A stretch of 64,000 nucleotides of DNA from positions 1,268,501 to 1,332,500 of the forward strand of contig NZ_AP022673.1 of NCBI RefSeq assembly GCF_013374115.1, given 5' to 3'. The notes beneath the pieces were generated by a model. That model worked only from the letters and a program-made list of their open reading frames with translations. It did not search any database and was not told the DNA's origin. This stretch comes from Sphingomonas sp. HMP9. GTDB taxonomy: Bacteria; Pseudomonadota; Alphaproteobacteria; Sphingomonadales; Sphingomonadaceae. The translations under genes were made by a program, and so were the position numbers. Below are positions 17,541 to 25,524 of the stretch, piece by piece; the first letter of the stretch is position 1, and each line of letters begins with the position of its first letter.

Positions 17541-18061
17541 CAGCGCACCTTCCGGCGAAAACTCGACCGCGCGATCCAGGCACCGATTGCCAAAAGCAGG
17601 ATCGGCGCGAACCACAACGGCCATGTCAGTCCCGACAAGGGCGGATCATAGGTCACATAGTCCCCGTAGCGCGACACCAGCCAATCGCGGATCGAGGCGG
17701 GCTTCTCCCCCCGCTCGATCCGTTGGCGGACGAGCGCGCGCATGTCGGCGGCCATGTCGGCATCGCTGTCCGCGATCGACTGCCCCTGGCAGACAAGGCA
17801 CCGCAACGTTTCCATAAGCGCGCGCGCGGAGGCTTCCTTGGCGGGGTCGGCGAGCTGGACGTTCGCGTAATGGGCGGGCGGGGTGACGGGCTGCGCTGCG
17901 GCTGGCGCAATGCAGAGCAACAGCGCCGCAAGAAACTCCCCTCCCGCTCGCGGCAAGGGTCGGGGGAGGGCATGACGCAAACGCGCGCTCGGTAAGCGAG
18001 AAGAAGCTCCTCCCCTAACCCCTCCCGCAAGCGGAAGGGGTACTAGGTGACGCCTGCTCAC
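17540..18061 (-). CDS. ccmH: CcmH, apocytochrome c thiol oxidoreductase, with a repeat-derived N-terminus
   Basis: The conserved part begins at about residue 57 and carries the LRCLVCQGQ redox motif (cysteines near residues 88 and 91), followed by a C-terminal membrane helix (WPLWFAPILLLAIGAWIA). CcmH keeps the CxxCH cysteines of apocytochrome c reduced. The GTG at 18061 overlaps the ccmG stop (GTGA) and has AAGGA upstream. Codons 6-42 run through a family D palindromic repeat. The hydrophobic FLAALLLCIAPAAAQ core of a signal peptide follows, now behind an Arg/Pro-rich leader of about 42 residues. There is no in-frame ATG between repeat and core; TTG at 17956 is the only later standard start giving a signal peptide. 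Confidence 0.87.
   Translation of the reverse strand: MSRRHLVPLPLAGGVRGGASSRLPSARLRHALPRPLPRAGGEFLAALLLCIAPAAAQPVTPPAHYANVQLADPAKEASARALMETLRCLVCQGQSIADSDADMAADMRALVRQRIERGEKPASIRDWLVSRYGDYVTYDPPLSGLTWPLWFAPILLLAIGAWIARSSFRRKVR
17935..18042. repeat. Palindromic repeat, family D, inside ccmH
   Basis: Arms CTCCCCTCCCGCTCGCGG and CCCCTCCCGCAAGCGG plus their partial complements, of the same general family as 35314, 46387 and 56597. Here it lies wholly within the 5' part of ccmH and keeps the frame open. Confidence 0.75.
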
Positions 18062-18585
18062 CGCGCATCCTTCACGGCCTGGGCGATCTCAGCCACATTT
18101 TCGGGCCGGATATCGCCGATGATCTGCTTCACGACGATCCCGCGACCGTCGATCACGAACGTCTCGGGCACGCCCGACGAGCCCAGCGCCAGCTGAACCT
18201 GGCTCGCTTTGTCGCTGCCGATCCGCTCGTACGGATCGCCGTTGCGGCGGAGGAAGCCCGCGATCGCCGGCGCAGTGTCACGGATCGCGATCGCATCGAT
18301 CGGGACGCCCATCGCCTTCAGGCCCATCAACTGCGGAACCTCGGCGATGCAAGGAATGCACCAGCTGGCGAAGACGTTAAGCAACCGCGGCTTGCCCTGT
18401 CGGAACGACGCGCTGGTCAGGCCCGGCTTGCCCGGAACCATCGCTGGCAACGCAAAATCGGGGAGCGGCTTGCCGACCATCGCCGAACGAACGGTTTTCT
18501 CGGCGGGCCGGAACAGCCCGCTCGCGACCACCGCGAACAGCAATGCGAAGATCGCCAGCGGCGCCCAGAGTGCGAGCCGCTTCAT
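18058..18585 (-). CDS. ccmG: CcmG/DsbE thiol:disulfide interchange protein
   Basis: A 175-residue membrane-anchored thioredoxin-fold protein of the periplasm that supplies reducing power for cytochrome c maturation. One N-terminal membrane segment (APLAIFALLFAVVASGLF) is followed by the thioredoxin active site WCIPC at about residues 75-79 and the cis-proline region SSGVPETFVIDGRG. It overlaps ccmF by ATGA and ccmH by GTGA, in the middle of the ccm operon. Confidence 0.95.
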   Translation of the reverse strand: MKRLALWAPLAIFALLFAVVASGLFRPAEKTVRSAMVGKPLPDFALPAMVPGKPGLTSASFRQGKPRLLNVFASWCIPCIAEVPQLMGLKAMGVPIDAIAIRDTAPAIAGFLRRNGDPYERIGSDKASQVQLALGSSGVPETFVIDGRGIVVKQIIGDIRPENVAEIAQAVKDAR

Positions 18586-20495
18586 GCCCAGTGCGTCCGC
18601 ATCGCGGTACGCCGTTCACGCCTGACGCGGCCGAGCAGCGACAGCGCGCCACCCAGCGCGATCAGCACGCCGCCGAACCAGATGAGCGTCACGAACGGTT
18701 TCCACCAGAGCCGGAGCTGCCACCGCCCCTGCCCGTCCGGCTGGCCGAGGACGGTATAGAGCTGGCCATCGAGCACGGTCAGGATCGCCGATTCGTTGGT
18801 GCTGGTCGGCGGGTTGGCGAAGAACCGGAGCTGCGGGCGGAGGATGCTCGCGCTGCTGCCTCGGGTTGCGGTCAGCCGCGCTTCCAGGGCCGACCAGTTC
18901 TCCCCGATCACCGGCGAGATGCCGTCGAGTGTGACGGTATAGGGCCCGACGCGCGCCGGTTCGCCCGCGCGTACCGCGACCAGCGTCTCCTTGGTGAACG
19001 CGCTGTCCGATGCCATTCCGGCGAGGCTGACCGCGATCCCGAGATGCGCGATGACCATGCCATAGGTGAACAGCGGCGTGCGCCGGAGGTTGCGTTTCCA
19101 CAAGGGCGCGACGCTGGCGACCGCCAGACCGGCGGCGAGCGACAACCCTGCCCACGGGAGCACACCTGGCCAGACGAACAGCAAAGCGATCGCCGCAACC
19201 ACCGTAGCGCCGATCGGCAGCATCACACGGCCGAGCACCGCCTTCGCGTCGTCACGCCGCCAGCGCAGCAACGGCCCGACCGCCATCACGGCAACCAGCA
19301 GCAGCGCGATCGGCCCTGCCGCCTTGTTGAAGAACGGCGGGCCGACCGAGAGCTGTACGCCGAAGCTCGCCGCGACGATCGGGTAGAGCGTGCCGATCAG
19401 GACGATCCCGAGGATCACCGACAACAGCAGGTTATTCGCGACGAGACCGCCCTCGCGGCTGACCGGATCGAAGGTCGTGCCCGCGCGGACGGTGCCGATC
19501 CGCGCGGCGAACAACGCGAGCGCGCCGCCGATGTAGATGGCGAGCAGGGCGAGGATGAAGGCGCCGCGCTCCGGATCGACCGCGAACGCATGGACGCTCG
19601 TCAGGATGCCCGAGCGCACCAGGAACGTGCCGATCATCGACATCGAGAACGCGACGACCGCCAGCATGATCGTCCAGGCGCGCAAGCCATCGCGGGTCGC
19701 GAGCACCGTCACCGAATGGAGCAAGGCGGTGGCGGCGAGCCACGGCATCAGCGACGCGTTCTCGACCGGATCCCAAAACCACCAGCCGCCCCAGCCGAGC
19801 TCGTAATACGCCCAGTAACTGCCCGCGGTGATGCCGAGCGTCAGGAATATCCATGCGATCAGCACCCAGGGCCGCATCGCCTTGGCGAACGCCGGCCCGA
19901 CGTCGCGGGTGACCAGCGCGCCGACCGCGAACGAGAACGCGACCGAAAGGCCGACATACCCCGTGTAGAGCGTCGGCGGATGGAACGCCAAGCCGGGGTC
20001 CTGCAGCAGCGGGTTGAGCCCGAGCCCGTCGGGAGCAGCCGGATTGAGCCGCGCGAACGGGTTCGAGGAGAAGAGCAGGAACGCGTAGAAGCCGAGCGCG
20101 ATCGTCGCCTGTGCGCCAAGCGTGGCGGTCAGCGTGCGTTCGGGCAACGAGCGTTCGAAGATCGCGACCGCACCGCCGGCGAGCCCGAGGATCGTCACCC
20201 AGAGCAGCATCGAACCTTCGTGGTTCCCCCATGCGCCGGCGAATTTGTAGAGCCAGGGCTTGGCGGAATGGCTGTTCTCGACGACCAACTTGACCGACAT
20301 GTCGGAGTCGAGGAACAGCTCGATCAGCAGCGCCATTGCCAGCAATGCCAGCAAGCCCTGGACAATCGCCACCGGCCGCACCGCCGCAGCAACATCGTCG
20401 CGACCGCGCGCGATGCCGATCGCCGCCATGACCAGTTGTAACGCCGCCAGCGCGCCTGCGAACCAGAGTGCGGCGAGACCTGCTTCGGCGATCAC
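18582..20495 (-). CDS. ccmF: CcmF, cytochrome c heme lyase subunit
   Basis: A 637-residue polytopic membrane protein that attaches heme to apocytochrome c. The WD motif (WGGWWFWDPVENASLMPW) that binds heme at the periplasmic face is intact, as are HPPTLYTGY and GNHEGSMLLW upstream of it. Roughly fifteen hydrophobic segments are visible. The start is GTG at 20495, overlapping the ccmE stop (GTGA). Length fits the family. Confidence 0.96.
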   Translation of the reverse strand: MIAEAGLAALWFAGALAALQLVMAAIGIARGRDDVAAAVRPVAIVQGLLALLAMALLIELFLDSDMSVKLVVENSHSAKPWLYKFAGAWGNHEGSMLLWVTILGLAGGAVAIFERSLPERTLTATLGAQATIALGFYAFLLFSSNPFARLNPAAPDGLGLNPLLQDPGLAFHPPTLYTGYVGLSVAFSFAVGALVTRDVGPAFAKAMRPWVLIAWIFLTLGITAGSYWAYYELGWGGWWFWDPVENASLMPWLAATALLHSVTVLATRDGLRAWTIMLAVVAFSMSMIGTFLVRSGILTSVHAFAVDPERGAFILALLAIYIGGALALFAARIGTVRAGTTFDPVSREGGLVANNLLLSVILGIVLIGTLYPIVAASFGVQLSVGPPFFNKAAGPIALLLVAVMAVGPLLRWRRDDAKAVLGRVMLPIGATVVAAIALLFVWPGVLPWAGLSLAAGLAVASVAPLWKRNLRRTPLFTYGMVIAHLGIAVSLAGMASDSAFTKETLVAVRAGEPARVGPYTVTLDGISPVIGENWSALEARLTATRGSSASILRPQLRFFANPPTSTNESAILTVLDGQLYTVLGQPDGQGRWQLRLWWKPFVTLIWFGGVLIALGGALSLLGRVRRERRTAMRTHWA

Positions 20496-20938
20496 TGTTT
20501 CGCGTCCGGTTCGAGGGACTTGGTCTCGTGCATCTTGCCGGCCATCTCCGGCGGCATGTATTTCTCGTCGTGCTTGGCGAGCAGGTTCGACGCAACGAAG
20601 CTGCCGTTCGGCCGGAACTGGCCTTCGGCGACGACGCCCGATTTCTCGCGGAACAGGTCGGGGACGATGCCGGCGAAGACGACTGGCGTGGTCGCCTGCC
20701 CGTCGGTGACGACGAAATGCACGGTGATGCCGTCCGTGGCGCGCTGGACCGAACCGCCTTCGACCATCCCGCCGAGCCGGACCGCGCGACCGAGCGGCAG
20801 GCCGTCGCGGCGCACGTCGGACGGCGCGTAGAAGAACGCAGCCTGATCCTTGAGTGCCGACAACGCGAGCAGCCCCGCAACGACAACCGCGCCGAGCGCC
20901 AGCAGCGCCAACGTCAGGCGTTGATGCTTGGCCTTCAC
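20492..20938 (-). CDS. ccmE: CcmE, periplasmic heme chaperone
   Basis: A 148-residue protein anchored by one N-terminal helix (LALLALGAVVVAGLLAL) with an OB-fold periplasmic domain. The heme-binding histidine is in LAKHDEKYMP at about residue 123, with the conserved tyrosine four residues later. It starts with GTG at 20938, overlapping ccmD. It receives heme from CcmC and passes it to CcmF, and lies between those two genes. Confidence 0.95.
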   Translation of the reverse strand: MKAKHQRLTLALLALGAVVVAGLLALSALKDQAAFFYAPSDVRRDGLPLGRAVRLGGMVEGGSVQRATDGITVHFVVTDGQATTPVVFAGIVPDLFREKSGVVAEGQFRPNGSFVASNLLAKHDEKYMPPEMAGKMHETKSLEPDAKQ

Positions 20939-21039
20939 TTCTCCGCCTTCCGCATCGCCAGATAGCTCAGCAGCGCGATAATCGCGCCGCCCCCCAGCGT
21001 CACCACGTATGCAGCAGTCACGAACGGCCAGGGGTTCAT
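20935..21039 (-). CDS. ccmD: CcmD, small heme exporter protein
   Basis: A 34-residue peptide with a single membrane helix (VTAAYVVTLGGGAIIALLSYL) and a basic C-terminus (AMRKAEK), typical of CcmD, which helps release holo-CcmE from CcmC. It starts at ATG 21039, overlapping the end of ccmC, and ends overlapping the ccmE start. Short size and position between ccmC and ccmE make the call, since sequence conservation in this family is weak. Confidence 0.88.
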   Translation of the reverse strand: MNPWPFVTAAYVVTLGGGAIIALLSYLAMRKAEK

Positions 21040-21761
21040 GATCTGGCCATCCTGCGCATACGGGCTTCGGTCTTCGCGACTGCCAGCATTGTCCGCATCC
21101 GCATCAGCACGATGCCCGCGAACACGAACGTGAACCCAGCGAGCATGATCGGCAGCGGCCACAAGATCGAACCCGCGATCGTCGATTGCGTGAGGCCGAT
21201 GCTCGGCCCCTGGTGCAGCGTGTTCCACCACACCACCGAATAGCGGATGATCGGCAGCAGCACCGATCCGGCGACCCCGTACAGCGCCGGCACGCGGCCA
21301 TCGCCGCCCCGGTCGGCATCGGCCTTCGCGAGCGCCATGTAGCCGAGATAGACGAAGAACAGCAGCAGCATCGAGGTCAGCCGCCCATCCCATTGCCACC
21401 ACGTTCCCCAGGTCGGCCGCCCCCAGATCGACCCGGTCATCAGGCAGAGCGCGGCGAACACCGCACCGGGCAGCGCAATCGCGCGTGCGGCGACGCTGGC
21501 GAGCGGATGCCGCCAGACGAGGAACATGATGCTGGAGATCGCGATCCCGCTCCATCCGCCCATGCCGAGCCATGCGGCGGGGACGTGGATGTAGAGGATG
21601 CGGACGGTCTCGCCCTGGAGGTAGTCGGGCGGGGTTTGCGTCAGGCCCGCCCAGCAGCCGATCGCAACGAGCACGACGCCGGCCCAGAAGAGCGCGGGTG
21701 TCAACGGCTTGGCGATCTTCAGGAAGCGCGCGGGGTTTGCGAAGGCGTGTAGGGTGGCCAC
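21036..21761 (-). CDS. ccmC: CcmC, heme delivery membrane protein
   Basis: A 241-residue protein with six predicted membrane helices and the heme-binding tryptophan-rich WGTWWQWDGRLTSMLLL motif. IHVPAAWLGM and SVVWWNTLHQG carry the two conserved histidines. It loads heme onto CcmE. The start is GTG at 21761. It is the first gene of the ccm run here; the ABC exporter genes ccmA and ccmB that usually precede it are not next to it and must be elsewhere if present. Confidence 0.95.
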   Translation of the reverse strand: MATLHAFANPARFLKIAKPLTPALFWAGVVLVAIGCWAGLTQTPPDYLQGETVRILYIHVPAAWLGMGGWSGIAISSIMFLVWRHPLASVAARAIALPGAVFAALCLMTGSIWGRPTWGTWWQWDGRLTSMLLLFFVYLGYMALAKADADRGGDGRVPALYGVAGSVLLPIIRYSVVWWNTLHQGPSIGLTQSTIAGSILWPLPIMLAGFTFVFAGIVLMRMRTMLAVAKTEARMRRMARS

Positions 21762-21855
21762 TGGGGACAGCCATTATGGCAACATGGCGAGGCTGTCACC
21801 TCGGACTTAAGCCACTCTCCCCGCGGGAGATAGGAATGCCCTCGTCCCCTGCATG

Positions 21856-21885
21856 CCGTCATCCTGACTTTCGTCAGGATGACGG
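21856..21885. repeat. Family A palindrome, single unit
   Basis: One perfect hairpin, TCATCCTGAC-TTTC-GTCAGGATGA, flanked by CCG/CGG. It lies between the leucine dehydrogenase gene end and ccmC start, so it may serve as the terminator of the former. Confidence 0.88.
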
Positions 21886-21931
21886 AGGTGAGCGAAGCAC
21901 CACCGCTCAACAGGAAGAAAGGTTGCCCGGC

Positions 21932-22981
21932 TCAGCGGCCGATGAGGCGCTTTGCGATCGAATCCGCCACGTCCGACGCCGGCTGGCCGGTGCGGTCGCT
22001 TTCGTTCCAGACTTCGATCAGGCGCTCCGGAATGCGCGCGATCCGCGCCTTGACCTCGGCCTCGTCGCCGTGACCCAGATACTCCAGCCCAACGTTGATG
22101 ATCCCGCCTGCGTTGATCACGTAATCCGGCGCGTACAGGATGCCACGATCGTGCAACCGCCCGCCATCCTCGCGGACGCTCAGCTGGTTGTTCGCGCCGC
22201 CCGCGACCACCTTTGTCTTCAGCGCGGCGATCGACATCTCGGTCAGGATCGCGCCGAGCGCGTTCGGGCTGAAGATATCCGCCTCAGTCGTCAGGACCGC
22301 CTCGGCGGCAACCGCGGTCGCGCCAAGTTCAGCGGCGAGCTTCTGCGCGCGCGCCTCGTCGACATCGGCCAACGTCAGCACTGCGCCGTCCTTGGCGAGC
22401 AGCCGCGCAAGCCCGCCGCCGACCGAACCGACGCCCTGGATCGCGACGCGCACGCCCTTCATGTCGGTCGCGCCCAGCCCACGCTGTGCCGCCGCCTTCA
22501 CGCCGAGATAGATGCCGAGCGCGGTGTACGGCCCGGGATCGCCACCCGCAGCGCCGCTCGCGACCGGCAGGCCGGAGACGTAGCGCGTCTGCGTCGCGAT
22601 CACCTTCATCCGCTCTTCGGACATGCCGACGTCTTCCGCCGTCACATAGCGCCCGCCGAGCGAATCGACCGCGCGGCCAAACGCCTCGAGCTGTGCCGTA
22701 GTGACGATGTCGCCGGGCTTGGCCGCGAGGACCACGCCCTTACCGCCGCCGAGTTCCAGGCCCGCCATCGCGTTCTTGAAGCTCATGCCGCGCGACAGGC
22801 GCAGCGCGTCGGTCACCGCGCGACCGTTATCGGCATAATGCCAGAACCGCGTGCCGCCCGCCGCCGGCCCGAGCTTGGTCGAGTGGAGCGCGATTACCGC
22901 ACGCAGGCCCGATTCGGGATTGGTGAAGGCATGAACGCCCTCGTGGTCGTCGAAATCGGGAAGGTCCCAAACCGCTGTCAT
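21932..22981 (-). CDS. Glu/Leu/Phe/Val dehydrogenase (leucine dehydrogenase type)
   Basis: A 349-residue NAD-dependent amino acid dehydrogenase converting a branched or aromatic L-amino acid to its 2-oxo acid. The substrate-binding glycine-rich loop GMSFKNAMAGLELGGGKGV carries lysines at about residues 69 and 81, and the dinucleotide motif is IQGVGSVGGGLARLLA. Length of about 350 residues favours leucine/valine/phenylalanine dehydrogenase over the longer glutamate dehydrogenases. ATG at 22981 has AGGAG six bases upstream. The exact substrate cannot be read from sequence alone. Confidence 0.93.
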   Translation of the reverse strand: MTAVWDLPDFDDHEGVHAFTNPESGLRAVIALHSTKLGPAAGGTRFWHYADNGRAVTDALRLSRGMSFKNAMAGLELGGGKGVVLAAKPGDIVTTAQLEAFGRAVDSLGGRYVTAEDVGMSEERMKVIATQTRYVSGLPVASGAAGGDPGPYTALGIYLGVKAAAQRGLGATDMKGVRVAIQGVGSVGGGLARLLAKDGAVLTLADVDEARAQKLAAELGATAVAAEAVLTTEADIFSPNALGAILTEMSIAALKTKVVAGGANNQLSVREDGGRLHDRGILYAPDYVINAGGIINVGLEYLGHGDEAEVKARIARIPERLIEVWNESDRTGQPASDVADSIAKRLIGR

Positions 22982-23093
22982 CGCCGGCTCCTGAGGAGAA
23001 TAAAATTACCGGGAAGCGAAATATTATTTTCTCGGGGGTTTTACCAGCCCAAAGCGCCCGCATTGCAGGGGCTTGTCGAAAATAACGAAATAA

Positions 23094-23170
23094 TGGGGCG
23101 ACCGACGGGACTTGAACCCGCAACATCCGGCATCACAAGCCGACGCTCTAACCAATTGAACTACGACCGC
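23094..23170 (-). tRNA. tRNA-His (anticodon GTG)
   Basis: The cloverleaf has acceptor GCGGTCG/CGGTCGC, anticodon loop CTTGTGA with GTG, T-loop TTCAAGT and an encoded CCA. The discriminator is C and the base just before the acceptor is an encoded G (position 23171), the pair typical of bacterial histidine tRNAs. Confidence 0.95.
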
Positions 23171-23234
23171 CGCGTAGGCGTCGCCCCTAGCGGGGGTCGT
23201 CGCCATCCGTCAACCGCCGACTTGCACAAATCTG

Positions 23235-23960
23235 TCAAAAACGTCCTTCGATCGCGAGCCGGTACCCATTTGGTCCCGCCACGAACCCGGCCTGTTCGAG
23301 CTTTTGCACAGCCAGCGGGTCGGAGGGGCGCAGCGACAATTCGGCGCGGTAGGTGCCTGCGCCTTCGATCCTGAGCGCGATGCTTTCCGTCCCCGCTTGG
23401 CTCGCCAACGGCAGCAGTAACGAAGTGCCGTCGCAGCGCGCGGTGCCACTTACCGACTGCGGCAGGGTGATCCCGCCGACGTCGCCTGCCAGCGTCGCAC
23501 GGACGCGACCCTCGGCGGCCTCGCACTGGCCGTCGCGGAAGCGGACCGACACGTCGTCGAGATCGAGCGCGGCAACGGGGACCGGTGCAAAAACGCGACC
23601 GGTGGCGACGGTGGCGGTCATGTGATCGACGCCGAAGCCGTGACGGCTGACGCTTGCCGATCCGCGAATGGGTTTGGCGGACAGTGTTTCGGGACCGGCG
23701 AAGACGATCGTCGCACGGCCGACCAGCAGGGGCAGAGGCGACAGCCTGGCGTGAAGGTCGCCCAGTGCGAGATCGCCGAACCGTGCTTCGGTCAGCGTCG
23801 CGCCCCAGATCGTCCCCGACACGCGCCGCGCGACGAGCCCTTCGTCACCGACGCCGACCCAACCGAGCACCGCGCGCATCGGCAGGAAGACGATCAGCGC
23901 GATCAGCAGCATCCCGCCGAACAGCGCGGCAGGCCCGGTGCGCAGTCGGATCCGCCTCAT
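23235..23960 (-). CDS. gspN: Type II secretion system protein N
   Basis: A 241-residue inner-membrane protein with one N-terminal helix (GPAALFGGMLLIALIVFLP) and a periplasmic beta-rich domain. Features of GspN are VARRVSGTIWGATLTEARFG and LGDLHARLSPLPLL. It starts at ATG 23960, which overlaps the end of gspM (ATGA). Last gene of the operon. GspN is present in only some type II systems and its role is not well known. Sequence conservation is low, so the call leans on position and topology. Confidence 0.85.
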   Translation of the reverse strand: MRRIRLRTGPAALFGGMLLIALIVFLPMRAVLGWVGVGDEGLVARRVSGTIWGATLTEARFGDLALGDLHARLSPLPLLVGRATIVFAGPETLSAKPIRGSASVSRHGFGVDHMTATVATGRVFAPVPVAALDLDDVSVRFRDGQCEAAEGRVRATLAGDVGGITLPQSVSGTARCDGTSLLLPLASQAGTESIALRIEGAGTYRAELSLRPSDPLAVQKLEQAGFVAGPNGYRLAIEGRF

Positions 23961-24433
23961 GCCGCGCGCGCCTTCAACGTGAGCGCGACGGCGACGGTCT
24001 TGTCGTCCTTGTCGGTCATCGCCACCGAATCGACGAGGATCCCGAGCCGCTCGAGCCGCGCGAGCCACGCCGTCAGTGCAGCAGGACGCGCCGACTGGAT
24101 GCCGACCCGCACCCGGCTCGCCCCGTCCTGATCGAGCGAGGCCAGCGCGAAACCGGCCTGGTCCGCCTCGGCGCGCACGACGTCGGCCAACGTACCGGTC
24201 AAGGGCGTCGCGCGCGTCCGCTGTATATCCCGCAACGTCGCGACCTGGGCCCGCGTCTCGCCGAGCCGCGTCACCGCGTCGGCATGCCGCTCACGCGCGC
24301 TCGACAGGCCATCGCCGACCGGACGGATGATTACCGCCCACAGCAAGGTCAGCACTGCGAGCGCGGCCATGACCAGCAACAGCCGCCGCTCCCGGAGCGA
24401 GCGCCCTTCGAACCACGTCCTCAGTCCGGTCAT
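23957..24433 (-). CDS. gspM: Type II secretion system protein M
   Basis: A 158-residue inner-membrane assembly protein with a short cytoplasmic N-terminus, one membrane helix (LLLVMAALAVLTLLWAVII) and a ferredoxin-like periplasmic domain. It partners GspL. It overlaps gspL and gspN by ATGA on each side. Low conservation; position and topology decide. Confidence 0.87.
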   Translation of the reverse strand: MTGLRTWFEGRSLRERRLLLVMAALAVLTLLWAVIIRPVGDGLSSARERHADAVTRLGETRAQVATLRDIQRTRATPLTGTLADVVRAEADQAGFALASLDQDGASRVRVGIQSARPAALTAWLARLERLGILVDSVAMTDKDDKTVAVALTLKARAA

Positions 24434-25524
24434 CGTCCGCTCCCCGATGCTGGACTAATCGTGAGTTCGCCGGTCACGCGACCGGCGGCGGCCTGGAACA
24501 CGCCAGCGCGGACCGAGAAGCCTGCGACTTCGAGCGCGCGCTTCAGGTCGGTCGCCAGCGCTTCCCGCTCGACCGCCACCGACAGGCGCAAGTCGCCGTT
24601 CGCCTGGAAATCGAGCGCCGTGACTTCGGTGCCGGGCGTCGCGCGCACCGCCGCGAAGACCGCCGCGGTCGTGGTGGTGAAGCCGAGCCCTGGCCCTCGA
24701 ACGCGCGACAGGCGTTCGTCGAGCTGGCGACTAGCGTCGACCACCGTCTCGCCGCGCGGCAGGCCCGTGACGGCGACCGTGTTGGCCTCGGCTTCCAGGG
24801 CATCCGCGCCGAAACTATATTTGGCGATCCGCACGAGCGAGATGGCAAGCGTGACGGCAAGGATCGTCAGCGACAGCACCGCCAGTCGCCGGATCAACCC
24901 CCAGTCGATCGCAAACCGTCGCCGTCGAGCGAACGGTCCCTGCCGCAGGTCGAGCGGCGGCGACATGGCGGCGGTGACGATCGCGGCCTCCAACGTGTCG
25001 CGGTCGATGGTCGTCGGCGCAATGCCGCTGGTCACCAGTTCGGTCAGCCGCGCCTCGTCGGCGAACCCGCTCGACGTACCGCGCACTACGCCGCTTCCGG
25101 CAAGATCTGCGCGCGCATACCCCTCCTGGGGGCGCGGGAGGAGCATCGGTGCGGGAATGACCGCGACCGGATCGACGCCGGCTTGAGCCAGCATCCGCAG
25201 CCAGTCGCGCATCGTCGCGGCACCGACCACGCCGATCGGCCTGTCGCTCGCGCCTTCGTCACCGACCGCGACATGCAGCTCGGCAAGCGGCGACGCGCTC
25301 GCCTCGCTCGCCAGAATACGCGCGGCTGCCGTCGCCTGCGCCGCCGATCGCGAGGGCAGCTCCGCCCAATGCAATGTCACGGCATCGGCTGGCGCCACCG
25401 CGATCGTCTCGTCGTCCGCGGCGAGGTCGGGGATACCCGCCCCCTCCCCAACGACGCGCGCATCGACGACGCGCATCCAGCGATATCCGGTCTCGCCGGC
25501 GGGAAGGAACAGCAAAGTCGTCAT
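24430..25524 (-). CDS. gspL: Type II secretion system protein L
   Basis: A 364-residue protein with a cytoplasmic actin-like domain that contacts the GspE ATPase (AVTLHWAELPSRSAAQATAAAR is the recognisable region), a single membrane helix (LAVLSLTILAVTLAISLV) and a periplasmic C-terminal domain. ATG at 25524 (MTTLLFLPAG) overlaps the gspK stop by ATGA. An open frame extending further upstream lies within gspK and is not part of this protein. Confidence 0.9.
   Translation of the reverse strand: MTTLLFLPAGETGYRWMRVVDARVVGEGAGIPDLAADDETIAVAPADAVTLHWAELPSRSAAQATAAARILASEASASPLAELHVAVGDEGASDRPIGVVGAATMRDWLRMLAQAGVDPVAVIPAPMLLPRPQEGYARADLAGSGVVRGTSSGFADEARLTELVTSGIAPTTIDRDTLEAAIVTAAMSPPLDLRQGPFARRRRFAIDWGLIRRLAVLSLTILAVTLAISLVRIAKYSFGADALEAEANTVAVTGLPRGETVVDASRQLDERLSRVRGPGLGFTTTTAAVFAAVRATPGTEVTALDFQANGDLRLSVAVEREALATDLKRALEVAGFSVRAGVFQAAAGRVTGELTISPASGSGR

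Noticed and set aside
18543..20441. A 632-codon frame opposite ccmF
   Set aside because: Antisense to a gene with all key motifs. Extreme Arg/Asp/Gln content indicates a composition artefact.
23024..23206. A 60-codon frame covering tRNA-His
   Set aside because: It is a tRNA shadow (VVVQLVRASACDAGCCGFKS).
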